Shown here: in pieces, positions 1 through 8,400 of the stretch
How the letters are laid out: every line of letters starts with the position of its first letter
Position numbering within the stretch: the stretch's first letter is position 1
Assembly (NCBI GenBank): GCA_017452405.1
Contig: JAFTMM010000130.1
Span: 1 to 19,037, forward strand
Direction: 5' to 3'
Origin: Clostridia bacterium
Lineage (GTDB): Bacteria; Bacillota; Clostridia; Christensenellales; Pumilibacteraceae
DNA: 19,037 nucleotides
Position numbers and translations under genes: made by a program
The notes under the pieces: generated by a model
What the model saw: the letters and a program-made list of their open reading frames with translations, nothing else
The model's database searches: none
Told to the model about the DNA's origin: nothing

Positions 1-46
1 CCGCCAGCGTTCGTCCTGAGCCAGAATCAAACTCTCATGTTAATGG
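1..46 (-). rRNA. rrs: 16S ribosomal RNA, 5' end only (runs off the left edge)
   Basis: Read on the minus strand, the first bases contain the universal bacterial 16S 5' segment: AGAGTTTGATTCTGGCTCAG (the site of primer 27F), followed by GACGAACGCTGGCGG. Only the first few dozen nucleotides of the rRNA are present; transcription runs leftward out of the window. The exact mature 5' end is estimated at about position 46, by analogy with other 16S genes that begin roughly 8-10 nt before AGAGTTTGAT. Two strong tandem promoters lie upstream. The identity of the gene is essentially certain; the processed end is not. Confidence 0.95.
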
Positions 47-105
47 TTCAATTCACTCAGTACATAACTGACTGTGTAAAAATTGACTAATTTGAATGGT
101 TTTTG

Positions 106-117
106 CTTCAAAAAGCC
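106..117 (-). promoter_or_regulatory. boxA-like antitermination site in the rRNA leader
   Basis: The minus strand reads GGCTTTTTGAAG between promoter P2 and the 16S gene. This is close to the bacterial rRNA boxA consensus (TGCTCTTTGAAA), which binds NusB/NusE to prevent Rho termination of rRNA transcripts. The position in the leader is right. The match is imperfect, so this is a plausible call rather than a firm one. Confidence 0.4.
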
Positions 118-152
118 TTTTCAGATTTATCCTTGTCAATGTGCATTTTGCA

Positions 153-176
153 ACTGCCAACAGGCAGTATTTTTTG
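153..176. other. Small perfect hairpin with T-tract in the rRNA leader
   Basis: ACTGCC-AACA-GGCAGT (153-168) is a perfect 6-bp stem, followed on the plus strand by a run of T (about 171-176). In the rRNA transcription direction it is simply a leader stem-loop, perhaps part of leader folding or processing. Read on the plus strand it looks like an intrinsic terminator that would stop transcription antisense to the rRNA leader. No plus-strand gene precedes it, so the role is unknown. Confidence 0.35.
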
Positions 177-199
177 CCGTCGTTCGCGACAGCTTGATT

Positions 200-228
200 A
201 TGATACCACATTGGGTTTCAAATGTCAA
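200..228 (-). promoter_or_regulatory. rRNA promoter P2
   Basis: On the minus strand, TTGACA (223-228) is followed after a 17-bp spacer by TATCAT (200-205), about 155 bp before the 16S gene. A-rich tracts upstream of the -35 box resemble an UP element. The -35 box is perfect and its CAGTTGACA context is shared with P1. It fits a strong sigma-A rRNA promoter. Confidence 0.85.
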
Positions 229-313
229 CTGTTTTTCAAAACTTTTTTAAGAAAATTTTTCTTTTTCTTCGTTTTGATTCAGGGTTTGTCCCTTTGCTTG
301 CGACAGCTTGAAT

Positions 314-342
314 AATATACCATAACGCTAAACTATTGTCAA
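314..342 (-). promoter_or_regulatory. rRNA promoter P1
   Basis: On the minus strand, TTGACA (337-342) is separated by 17 bp from TATATT (314-319). It lies exactly 114 bp upstream of P2. The two promoters share flanking sequence: CAGTTGACA at the -35 box and CAAGCTGTCGC after the -10 box. It begins only about 50 bp after the argS stop codon, with A/T-rich sequence between them and no convincing terminator, so argS transcripts could read into the rRNA operon. Confidence 0.85.
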
Positions 343-393
343 CTGTTTTTTCAAACTTTTTTTCGCAATTTTCAACTTTTTTTGAGAAGTTTT

Positions 394-2058
394 TTACATT
401 TTTTCGGGCGCGTTTATAAGCAGGAGCGCCATGCCTTCTTTAAGCGTGTCTGCCACCGCTTTAGTGAGCGCAAGACGCGCAAAAGTGAGCTTTTTGTCCT
501 CCGTAATAATGCGTCCGGAGATGTAAAATCTGTTATAAAGCTGGGCAAGATCGATAAGATAGCGCGCGATAACGCTGGGTTCGTACTTGCTTGCAGAATC
601 CCTGACGGTATCCGCGTACGAGTCGAGGTGTCTGATCACGGCGTAACTATCGTCATCAGTAAGAAGCGAGCAGTCAACCTCTCCGATATCCCCGCCTTTT
701 GCGAGTACCGAACGGCAACGCGCGTGAGTATACTGCAAATACGGCGCTGTTTCGCCTTCAAACGACAATACTTTATCGTAGGCAAAGTCTACGTCCTTAA
801 TTCTTCCCGTGCCGAGAGCAAAGAACATAACGGCTCCTACGCCCACGTTTTCGGCAATTTCGTCTTTATCTTCAAGGACAGGGTTCTTTTCCTCTATTAT
901 AGCTTTTGCCTTGTCTACGGTGTTCTGAATGACGTCGGCTAAGAATACGACGTGACCGTGACGAGTAGACAGCGGTTTGCCCTCGTAAGATACCATACCA
1001 AACTGCACGTGAGTGAGGTCCTTAGCCCACTCCCTGCCCATAAGCTCGAGAACCTTGAATACCTGCTTAAAATGCAAGTTCTGTTGCGTAGCTACGACGT
1101 AAAGGCTCTTGTCGAAACGATAGGTGTCAGCGCGGTAATTTGCCGCCGCCAGATCGCGCGTAGCGTACAGCGTCGCTCCGTCGCTTCTCGTTATAAGACA
1201 AGGAGGCATGCCGAACTCGTCAAGCTTAACTACGAGAGCGCCGTCGCTTACTTCGGTCAGCGCCTTAGCGTTCAGCTCGTCGATTATAGGCTCCATTTTG
1301 TCGTTGTAGAACGCTTCGCCGTTATAGCTGTCGAACTTGATTCCCAAACGGTCGTATACTTTATTAACTTCCGCAAGCGTGGTTTCTTTGAACAGCTCGT
1401 AGGTCTTGACCGCCTCGGGCTCTCCACGTTCAATCTTCAAGAACTCCGTTCTGCCACGCTCGGCTAGCTCTGGATTTTTCTCACTCTCCTCGGTAAAACG
1501 AACGTAGAGCGCAAGCATATCGTTAAGCGTGAGCGGGCGAGACTTGTCGCCCCACTCGTTATACGCTGCAAGGAGCTTGCCGAACTGCGTTCCCCAATCG
1601 CCGAGGTGGTTAATACCCACCGCGTTCCAGCCGAGATATTTGAATATGCGGTACAGCGATCCGCCGATAGCCGTACTCATCAAGTGTCCTATATGGAAAG
1701 GTTTTGCTATGTTTATGGACGAATAGTCAATACATACCGTTTTGCCTGCGTTCTCCGCGCGCACGGCTTTTATGCTCGTTTTATCCGCGCAGTCGGCAAG
1801 AACCGCTTCTACCCTCGCCTTTCGACTGAGATAGAAGTTAAGGTAACCGCCTGCAACCTCTACGTGATCGATAAAGTCACGCTCGGACAGATTTGACGCA
1901 AAGTCCGAAGCTATAACCTGCGGAGCTTTGCGAAGCTCGCGCGCATACTTAAAGCAAGGCAAGGCGAAATCGCCGTGACCTTCCGTAGCAAGCGTAATAT
2001 CATTCTCGGTAACGAGAGGATTGTTAATAAGTTCTGTTATTAGTTTTTTGTAATTCAT
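394..2058 (-). CDS. argS: Arginyl-tRNA synthetase (class I)
   Basis: Charges tRNA-Arg with arginine using ATP, in the cytosol. The protein has the ArgS N-terminal domain (about residues 1-90), then a Rossmann catalytic domain with the class I signature in SSINIAKPFHIGHL (HIGH at about 122-125 from this start). The KMSKS-equivalent loop reads LSTRHG, followed by the DALR anticodon-binding domain ending in the typical NAPEKM tail. About 554 residues, normal for the family. The frame is open back to an ATG at 2112, adding 18 residues (MNAEALFNTD...), but these resemble translated intergenic repeat DNA. The ATG at 2058 gives the expected MNYKKLI N-terminus. Neither start has a clear ribosome binding site. 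The stop codon is about 50 bp from rRNA promoter P1. Confidence 0.95.
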   Translation of the reverse strand: MNYKKLITELINNPLVTENDITLATEGHGDFALPCFKYARELRKAPQVIASDFASNLSERDFIDHVEVAGGYLNFYLSRKARVEAVLADCADKTSIKAVRAENAGKTVCIDYSSINIAKPFHIGHLMSTAIGGSLYRIFKYLGWNAVGINHLGDWGTQFGKLLAAYNEWGDKSRPLTLNDMLALYVRFTEESEKNPELAERGRTEFLKIERGEPEAVKTYELFKETTLAEVNKVYDRLGIKFDSYNGEAFYNDKMEPIIDELNAKALTEVSDGALVVKLDEFGMPPCLITRSDGATLYATRDLAAANYRADTYRFDKSLYVVATQQNLHFKQVFKVLELMGREWAKDLTHVQFGMVSYEGKPLSTRHGHVVFLADVIQNTVDKAKAIIEEKNPVLEDKDEIAENVGVGAVMFFALGTGRIKDVDFAYDKVLSFEGETAPYLQYTHARCRSVLAKGGDIGEVDCSLLTDDDSYAVIRHLDSYADTVRDSASKYEPSVIARYLIDLAQLYNRFYISGRIITEDKKLTFARLALTKAVADTLKEGMALLLINAPEKM

Positions 2059-2062
2059 ATTT

Positions 2063-2068
2063 ATTATA
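2063..2068 (-). promoter_or_regulatory. TATAAT box directly before argS (possible leaderless start)
   Basis: A perfect TATAAT on the minus strand ends only 4 nt before the preferred argS ATG. If it is a working -10 box, transcription would start at or very near the ATG, giving a leaderless mRNA; that would fit the absence of a ribosome binding site. No good -35 hexamer is visible 16-18 bp upstream, so this is weak. Confidence 0.25.
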
Positions 2069-2122
2069 AAAGATTGTGGAGCGTCAGTATTGAATAACGC
2101 CTCGGCGTTCATCGCAATGGTT

Positions 2123-2162
2123 GAGATTCTTCGATTGCGCTAAACGCTCCGCTCAAAATGAC
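2123..2162. repeat. Dispersed GAGATTCTTCG...AAAATGAC repeat, one copy
   Basis: The segment begins GAGATTCTTCG, contains GCGCTAAACGCTCCGCTC and ends AAAATGAC. It belongs to the same family as the larger element at 3890-3973 (GTCAT ... GAGAAATCTC ... CTCAGGATGAC). Such elements are recurrent intergenic repeats in Clostridia and Bacteroidota genomes. It lies upstream of argS. Confidence 0.6.
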
Positions 2163-2211
2163 CGTACTTATAATTGTTTCGCTACTCTAACTTCTTGGCT
2201 CAGCGTGATCG

Positions 2212-3642
2212 TTACGTCTGTGACAATACTTCGGGCGGAGGGTTTTTGAGTCTGTTAAAGTAGTCTTTCGTGTCCCTTACCACCTGTCCGCTCAAGGCGA
2301 TTATACCGATCAGATTGGGTAATGCCATTAGGGCGTTGAATATGTCTGCAAGCGTCCAAACAATATCGAGCGTCATATACGGTCCGATGAAGATTGCGAC
2401 AATGTAAACCCAACGGAATGCAAGTATGACGTTCTTGCGGTTGCCTACGAGATATTTAAGACAGCTTTCGCTGTAGAAGCTCCAACCGATTATGGTCGTA
2501 TACGCAAAGAAGATCAGGCATATGCAAACGAGAATGGGCGCAGCCGAGCTAAGGAAGCCGGGCAAACCGTTTGAGAAAGCAAAGATCGTGACGTCAACGC
2601 CGTCAAGTCCGATATTCCACGCGCCGGTGATGACGATGGTAAGACCGGTCATAAGGCAAATTATGATAGTATCGATAAACGTGCCGAGCATAGACACGAG
2701 TCCCTGACGAACGGGTTCTTTGGTTTGAGCCTGTGCCGCTGCGATAGGAGCAGAGCCGAGTCCTGCTTCGTTGGAGAAAATACCTCGCGCTATACCCTTT
2801 TGCATAGCTACGATCATACTTCCCATTATACCGCCTGCTATTGCCTGCGGGTTAAATGCCGAAACGACGATATCGGCTAACGCTTGAGGGATTGCCGTGA
2901 TGTTGGTAAAAATTACGATAAGGCAAAGAAGCACGTACGTAATAGCCATAAAAGGCACGACGAGCGTTGCTACTTTGGAAATACGCTTAACGCCACCGAT
3001 AATTACTACCGCAACGAGAACGGTAAGTATGATACCGCTTATGATTACGACAAGAGAAATGTTCATGCCGAGAATATCAAAGGTGGGGACTGCACCAAAA
3101 CCGCTGAATACGTTATTTATCGCAGACGTAATGCTGTTAATCTGTGTGAAAGTACCTACGCCGAAAAGCCCTACGCATATGCCGAATATCGCAAACAATA
3201 CCGCGAGCCATTTCCAGCGCTTGCCCATTCCCTTTTCTATATAAAGGAATGGTCCGCCGAGAATCTGTCCGTCGTTGTCTATCGTGCGGTATTTAACGGC
3301 TAACATACACTCGGCAAATTTAGTCGCCATGCCGAGGAACGCCGCCACTATCATCCAAAAAAGCGCGCCTGGACCGCCAGCTACGATTGCCGTAGCAACG
3401 CCGACTATATTTCCCGTGCCTATAGTCGCGGAAAGCGCAGTACAGAGCGCAGAGAACGCCGATATCTGACCGTTTCCTTCTTTTTCTTTCTTAACCATGT
3501 ATTTGAACGCCTTGGGCAGTTTTCTAATCTGCACGAAAACAAGGCGCACGCTTAAAAACAATCCTGCGACAAGTATGAAAATTATAAGGGGCCAACCCCA
3601 TATAAAATCATCAATCGCTTTTATTACGTCAGCGAAACCCAT
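2212..3642 (-). CDS. Sodium:alanine/glycine symporter, AGCS family (AlsT-like)
   Basis: Integral membrane secondary transporter that takes up small neutral amino acids (alanine, glycine; glutamine in some homologues) with Na+. The 476 residues are mostly hydrophobic and look like about 11 membrane helices. Family signatures include TGTGNIVGVATAIVAGGPGA (about residues 75-95), the FWMIVAAFLGMATKFAECML helix, the FSNEAGLGSAPIAAA motif and a C-terminal NLIGIIALSGQVV segment. Length is normal. The start is supported by AAGGAAAATATT before the ATG. It appears to be its own unit: large repeat-bearing gaps separate it from ychF, and about 150 bp separate it from argS. Family certain; substrate inferred. 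Confidence 0.93.
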   Translation of the reverse strand: MGFADVIKAIDDFIWGWPLIIFILVAGLFLSVRLVFVQIRKLPKAFKYMVKKEKEGNGQISAFSALCTALSATIGTGNIVGVATAIVAGGPGALFWMIVAAFLGMATKFAECMLAVKYRTIDNDGQILGGPFLYIEKGMGKRWKWLAVLFAIFGICVGLFGVGTFTQINSITSAINNVFSGFGAVPTFDILGMNISLVVIISGIILTVLVAVVIIGGVKRISKVATLVVPFMAITYVLLCLIVIFTNITAIPQALADIVVSAFNPQAIAGGIMGSMIVAMQKGIARGIFSNEAGLGSAPIAAAQAQTKEPVRQGLVSMLGTFIDTIIICLMTGLTIVITGAWNIGLDGVDVTIFAFSNGLPGFLSSAAPILVCICLIFFAYTTIIGWSFYSESCLKYLVGNRKNVILAFRWVYIVAIFIGPYMTLDIVWTLADIFNALMALPNLIGIIALSGQVVRDTKDYFNRLKNPPPEVLSQT

Positions 3643-3685
3643 AATATTTTCCTTATTTAAAATATTTTCTTATTTATAATAATTA

Positions 3686-3698
3686 CAACGTATCGTTG
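3686..3698. other. Small palindrome upstream of the AGCS transporter
   Basis: CAACG-TAT-CGTTG is a perfect short inverted repeat about 44 bp upstream of the transporter start codon, beside an AT-rich segment that could be its promoter. It could be an operator or a leader hairpin. No -35/-10 pair around it is convincing. Confidence 0.25.
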
Positions 3699-3707
3699 CG
3701 TTTTGTA

Positions 3708-4041
3708 TTTGAGATACTTCGACTTCGCCCTTTCGGGCTACGCTCAGTATGACACAACGCACACCCTTTCGGGCTACGCTCAGTATAACACAACGCACAC
3801 ACATTCGGGACGGGGCGTTTGTGCGCTGACGCTACTCTCGGTATGACGATAGGCTGTTTTTTATTCTACGCTACAAGATGATGGAGTACGTCATTTCGAC
3901 CGTAGCGCAAGCGGAGTGGAGAAATCTCTCAAGATCCTTCGACTGCGAGCTAACGCTCTCCGCTCAGGATGACAGGTCGTTTCTGCGCTGTCGCTCGGTA
4001 TGACACAACGTACACCTTTTCGGGCTATGCTCGGTGTGACG
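3708..4041. repeat. Degenerate repeat cluster filling the transporter-ychF gap
   Basis: This gene-free stretch is built of related units. A 36-bp period is seen twice plus a remnant (TTTCGGGCTACGCTCAGTAT at 3731 and 3767, TTCGGG at about 3804). Looser copies of CGCT..CGGTATGAC occur at about 3831-3847, 3988-4005 and 4016-4041 (CTTTTCGGGCTATGCTCGG). A different mobile-repeat-like element at 3890-3973 is inserted among them. No open reading frame of note, tRNA or terminator is seen in 3643-4083. Confidence 0.6.
3890..3973. repeat. GTCAT...ATGAC dispersed repeat with inverted ends
   Basis: This 84-bp element starts GTCATTTCGACC and ends CTCCGCTCAGGATGAC. Its ends are imperfect inverted repeats (GTCAT..CGA....GCGGAG on the left, CTCCGCTC....ATGAC on the right), with GAGAAATCTC inside. 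It matches a widely dispersed bacterial intergenic repeat type. Related fragments in this window lie at 2123-2162 and 10633-10695. Confidence 0.65.
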
Positions 4042-4083
4042 TTATGCGCCACCTAATCAAAACAGAAGTTCTTTTCCTAAGAA

Positions 4084-5172
4084 TTAAACGTTAAATCTAA
4101 ACAGAACAACGTCGCCGTCTTTGACCACGTATTCTTTACCCTCGCTACGAACGAGACCTTTTTCTTTTGCTTGGTTAAATCCACCATGAGCAACAAGGTC
4201 GGAGTAGTTGACTATTTCGGCACGGATAAAGCCTTTCTCGAAGTCGGTGTGAATTTTGCCTGCCGCCTGCGGAGCTTTCGTACCTTTCTCTATCGTCCAA
4301 GCGCGAACTTCTTTTTCGCCTGCCGTAAGGTAGGATATAAGACCGAGGAGGTCGTAGCACTTTTCAATCATTCGGTCAAGACCGCTCGAACCGAGTCCGA
4401 GCCCGTCAATATAATCTTGACGTTCTTCTTTGGGAAGCGAGGCTATTTCCGCTTCTACGCCTGCGCTGATCTCGATAAACTGCGCGCCCTCTCCGTCTGC
4501 AAACGCTTCCACTTCCCTTGCAAGCGGATTGTCTGCGCCGATATCGTTTTCGTCAATGTTTGCGCAGTAGATTACGGGTTTGCTCGTAAGCAAGAAGAAA
4601 GTCTTTTCAAGCTCCTTTTCCGCGTCAGTCAGCTTGAGAGTACGCAGGCTCTTACCACCTTCCAAGCACGCTTCAAGCTTTTTGAGCAATTCATACTCCT
4701 CGATATACTTTTTCTCGCCCGTTTTGACGTAATGCTCCGCTTTACCGAGGCGTTTTTGCACCATTTCAAGGTCGGAAAGTATGAGTTCGAGGTTAATCGT
4801 CTCAATGTCACGCGTAGGATCAACATTGCCTTCTACGTGGATAATGTCCGCGCTCTTGAAGCAACGAACGACGTGCACGATAGCGTCTACCTCACGGATA
4901 TGCGAAAGGAATTTGTTGCCTAATCCCTCGCCGTGGCTTGCGCCTTTGACGAGTCCTGCAATATCCACGAACTCCACGATTGCGTGGGTTATCTTTTTCG
5001 TGTTGTACATTTTACCGAGAACGTACAAACGCTCGTCGGGTACGGCAACTACGCCTACGTTAGGCTCGATAGTACAGAACGGATAGTTCTGCGCCTCCGC
5101 GCCTGCTTCCGTAATTGCGTTGAATAACGTTGACTTGCCTACGTTGGGCAAACCTACTACACCTAATTTCAT
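4084..5172 (-). CDS. ychF: Redox-regulated ATPase YchF (Obg-family P-loop protein)
   Basis: Universally conserved P-loop NTPase of the Obg/TRAFAC group that associates with ribosomes and prefers ATP to GTP (known for the family). The protein starts MKLGVVGLPNVGKSTLF, giving the G1 loop at residues 7-14, followed by DIAGLVKGASHGEGLGN (G3 region). The base-recognition motif reads NIDE rather than NKxD, as expected for ATP preference. A coiled-coil insert (about 135-200) and a C-terminal TGS domain follow, ending VLFRFNV. The reading frame extends 11 residues upstream, but the ATG at 5172 is chosen because it matches family N-termini and has AGAGGAAG a few bases upstream. At 362 residues it matches the usual length. 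Confidence 0.97.
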   Translation of the reverse strand: MKLGVVGLPNVGKSTLFNAITEAGAEAQNYPFCTIEPNVGVVAVPDERLYVLGKMYNTKKITHAIVEFVDIAGLVKGASHGEGLGNKFLSHIREVDAIVHVVRCFKSADIIHVEGNVDPTRDIETINLELILSDLEMVQKRLGKAEHYVKTGEKKYIEEYELLKKLEACLEGGKSLRTLKLTDAEKELEKTFFLLTSKPVIYCANIDENDIGADNPLAREVEAFADGEGAQFIEISAGVEAEIASLPKEERQDYIDGLGLGSSGLDRMIEKCYDLLGLISYLTAGEKEVRAWTIEKGTKAPQAAGKIHTDFEKGFIRAEIVNYSDLVAHGGFNQAKEKGLVRSEGKEYVVKDGDVVLFRFNV

Positions 5173-5216
5173 ATATCTTCCTCTTACGCACCGATTCACA
5201 TTCATTCGCGTGCGCG

Positions 5217-5263
5217 ACTCCTTCCGTCACGCTTCGCGTGCCACCTCCCTCGGCGAGGGAGGC
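5217..5263. repeat. Double-hairpin dispersed repeat upstream of ychF
   Basis: Two adjacent hairpins: ACGC-TTC-GCGT (5229-5239) and CCTCCCTC-GGC-GAGGGAGG (5244-5262). The CTCCTTCCGTCACGCTTCGC head and the palindromic GAGGGAGG tail resemble intergenic repeats seen in other gut Bacillota. On either strand the strong second stem could act as a weak terminator (only a short T-rich stretch follows), but the repeat-like context makes a dispersed element more likely. Confidence 0.5.
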
Positions 5264-5305
5264 TATTTTATATAAATCAGCGTTGCTATTATTTAATCTA
5301 TAACC

Positions 5306-5437
5306 TAAGTAAGGCAGAGCTTCGTGCAGATACGTGCAACAGGTGGCAAGTTTACCGAAGGGAGCGTACTATAGCGTACGTGACCGAGGAAACTTGACAC
5401 ACGTAGCGCGTAGATGTGCGGAGATATGCCTTACTTA
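5306..5437. repeat. Long imperfect-hairpin element 1, ending at the purL stop codon
   Basis: The two halves are imperfect inverted copies over about 60 nt each: TAAGTAAGGCA at the left end against TGCCTTACTTA at the right end, then GCAGATACG against CGTAGATGTG, and GGCAAGTTTACC against GGAAACTTGACAC. The apex is CGTAC-TATAGC-GTACG, followed by TGACCGAGG. The right end overlaps the TAA stop of purL (5431-5433), so the element begins as the gene ends. Its apex sequence is shared with element 2 (12521-12695) and its arm motif with element 3 (10711-10919). It could be a MITE-like foldback element or a transcribed structure. Confidence 0.7.
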
Positions 5438-8400
5438 AAATACTTAATGCCCGACTCAAAGAGCTTCATATCATAATCAAACTCAACGTTCTTATAGAGG
5501 TTTTCGCCGGCGCGTTCGGTGTGTCCCATCTTGCCGAGGATTCTGCCGTCTGCGCTGGTAATGCCTTCGATTGCATACATTGAACCGTTAGGGTTAAAAG
5601 GACTTGCCATGGTTGCGTTGCCTGCAAGGTCACAGTACTGCGTTGCAATCTGACCGCTATTAGCAAGAGCTTTGAGGTCAGAGTCACTTGCTACGAAACG
5701 TCCTTCGCCGTGAGAAACGGCAACGCCGAATACGTCACCTACCCGTGCGCCCGAAAGCCAAGGGGATTTAACCGAGGCAACGCGCGTCGTTACTATTTGC
5801 GAAACGTGGCGCGCAATATTATTGAACGTAAGCGTGGGGCTTGACGAGTCCTGAACGCTTATTCTGCCACCGGGGAGAAGCCCGGTCTTTACGAGAGCTT
5901 GGAAGCCGTTACATATACCGAGAATGAGTCCATCACGCTTGTCAAGAAGCTCGTGTACGGCTTCGGCAATCTTCGGGTTGCGGAAGGTCGTTGCTATGAA
6001 CTTACCCGATCCATCCGGCTCGTCACCGCCCGAAAATCCGCCCGGGAACATTAGTATCTGCGACTGCTTAATGCGTTTTACGATTTCGTCAACGCTTTCG
6101 TCAATCTCGCTTGCCGTGCGGTTACGGATAACGAATACGTCCGGCGCTCCACCTGCGCGCTTGAATGCGCGCGCGGTATCGTATTCGCAGTTAGTGCCGG
6201 GGAATACGGGAATAAATATTTTAGGCTGAACAGTTTTATTCTTTATTATTATACCGCTCGGCTTGTCATAGGCAAGCTGAGGCGCTTCGCCGTATGCAGG
6301 AGCAGTCGTGCGATAGTTGTTTTCAAAAGTATTAGTAAACGCCGAGAGATATTCGTTAATATCCGTCGTTTCTTCGCCTGCTATAACTTTGCCGTCCGCC
6401 GTAGACTCACCGTAATACGAGCAATCAAAGCCCTCGAATGCTTCGGGCTTGCTCGTTACGACGAGAAGGTCGCCAAGGTCGGGCGTGAAGGAGTCTGCGC
6501 CGATACCCTTGAACTTAAAGCCTACGCCGTCACCAAAACAGGACTGCATAATTGCCGAAACCGCGCCACCTTCCTCTACTACCTGACAGAAAGTTACGTT
6601 TCCGCCACCAATCTCGTCATGGAGCTTGTCCATAAGAGGAATAGCGTAGTCAAAGTCGGGCATTCCGCTTGAGGTGCGTTTGAGCTTAATGCGATATACT
6701 TTTTCGCCTGCTTTAAGCACGTTAGTCACGAGCTTGCGCGCGTCTGCAGTCGCGAGCGCGAAGGATATGAGCGTGGGAGGAACGTCGAGATCCTCAAACG
6801 AACCGGACATGGAATCCTTACCGCCGATCGCGCCCAAACCGAGTCTGCGCTGGGCGTAAAGCGCACCGAGAAGCGCGGAAGCAGGCTTACCCCAACGCGC
6901 GTTGTCGTCACCGAGTTTTTCAAAGAATTCCTGAAGCGTAAGGCGTACGTCACGGAAATTAGCGCCCGTAGCCGCTACTTTAAGCGCGCTCATGAATACC
7001 GAGTACGTTGCGCCTACGAAACGGCTGTCCGAAAGAAGGTCGGGATAGCACGCATATGCGGATACCGTAGCCGTATTCGTGGTGGTGTCTACGGGAAGAA
7101 GCGCAGCCATTGCCACGGAGGGCGTGAGCTGGTTCTTACCGCCGAACGGCATATATACCGTTCCTGCGCCGATCGTGGAGTCAAACATTTCGGTAAGCCC
7201 TTTGCGCGAACAGGAGGCAAAAGACGAAAGCGTTTTCTTTATTGCGCCGGAGTAGTCCTTTGCATTAAGCTCTTTTTTGGCTTTTACTACGCCGAAAAAC
7301 GAGGGCGCGTTGTCGTTAATCTCAACCGCATGCGCCTGCGTAGCGCCGTTGGTATTGAGGAAGTCGCGGGAAAGGTCTACTACCTTTCTGCCCTCGTGGA
7401 ACATACGCATACGACCGAGATCGGTAACTTTCGCAAGAGGCGTTGCCGTGAGGTTTTCCTCCACGCAAAGCGCCTGCATTTTTTCTACGTTCTTAGCGGA
7501 AATTACTACTGCCATACGCTCCTGCGATTCGGAAATCGCAAGCTCGGTAGAGTTAAGTCCTTGATATTTCTTGGGTACTGCGTCAAGGTCGATGTCAAGA
7601 CCGTCGGCAAGCTCGCCTACTGCTACGGAGACACCGCCTGCGCCGAAGTCGTTACAACGCTTGATAAGACGAGTAACTTCTTTGTTTCTAAATAATCTCT
7701 GGATCTTACGCTCGGTAAGCGGATTACCTTTCTGAACCTCTGCCCCGCAGGTGTCCAGACTTTCTACCGTATGAGCTTTGGACGAACCCGTTGCGCCACC
7801 ACAGCCGTCACGTCCCGTTTCTCCGCCGATAAGCAGTATTACGTCGCCGGGAGCAGGACGCTCGCGGACTACGTTCTCCGCAGGTGCTGCGCCTACTACG
7901 AAGCCGGTTTCAAGACGCTTAGCAACGTAGCCTTTATGGTAAATCTCGTGGACCTGTCCCTTAGCAATACCGATCTGGTTGCCGTAGGACGAGAAGCCTG
8001 CCGCCGCCGTCGAAGAGATGGTGCGCTGAGGAAGCTTGCCCTTGAGCGTGTTCTCCATAGGCTCGGTTATGTCCCCTGCGCCGGTTACGCGCATGGACTG
8101 GTATACGTATACTCTGCCCGAAAGCGGATCACGTATAGCGCCACCAAGACAGGTTGCCGCGCCACCGAACGGCTCGATTTCGGTGGGATGGTTATGCGTT
8201 TCGTTTTTAAACATAACCAGCCAATCCTCTTTTTTGCCGTCAACGTCCGCTTCGACTTTAATCGAACACGCGTTGATTTCCTCGCTTTCGTCAAGGTTGG
8301 GTATTCTGTTTTCTTTTTTAAGTGACCACGCGCCGATAGTTGCCATATCCATAAAAGTAGGATATTTCTTATCTTCCCTGCCTGCCGAGCGCTTAGCGTG

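Larger units (their letters stand above)
187..370 (-). repeat. Tandem duplication of the rRNA promoter region (114-bp period)
   Basis: The block CGACAGCTTGA begins at 187 and again at 301. The -35 boxes (223, 337) and the T-rich tracts after them repeat with the same 114-bp offset, while the spacer regions have diverged. A third, degraded T-rich/CAACTTTTTTT segment lies at about 373-385. This shows directly that P1 and P2 arose by duplication of one promoter block. Otherwise the stretch between the 16S gene and argS holds no gene: the small reading frames through it lie in leader and promoter DNA. Confidence 0.7.

Noticed and set aside
103..315. Short plus-strand reading frame in the rRNA leader and promoters
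   Set aside because: It overlaps the tandem promoters and leader hairpin on the opposite strand and has no credible coding signal.
382..942. Plus-strand open frame of 186 codons antisense to argS
   Set aside because: Mirror of the argS C-terminal region, no protein-like motifs, and its start lies in AT-rich rRNA promoter DNA.
3731..3810. 36-bp repeats considered as a CRISPR array
   Set aside because: The repeats are directly tandem with no spacers and only about 2.2 copies; no cas genes are present. They belong to a degenerate dispersed-repeat family.
4171..4923. Plus-strand open frame of 250 codons antisense to ychF
   Set aside because: Shadow of ychF; no recognisable domain and no ribosome binding site.
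5172..5205. Upstream start for YchF adding 11 residues
   Set aside because: The added residues are not family-like, whereas the ATG at 5172 has a good ribosome binding site and gives the canonical MKLGVVGLPNVGKS start.
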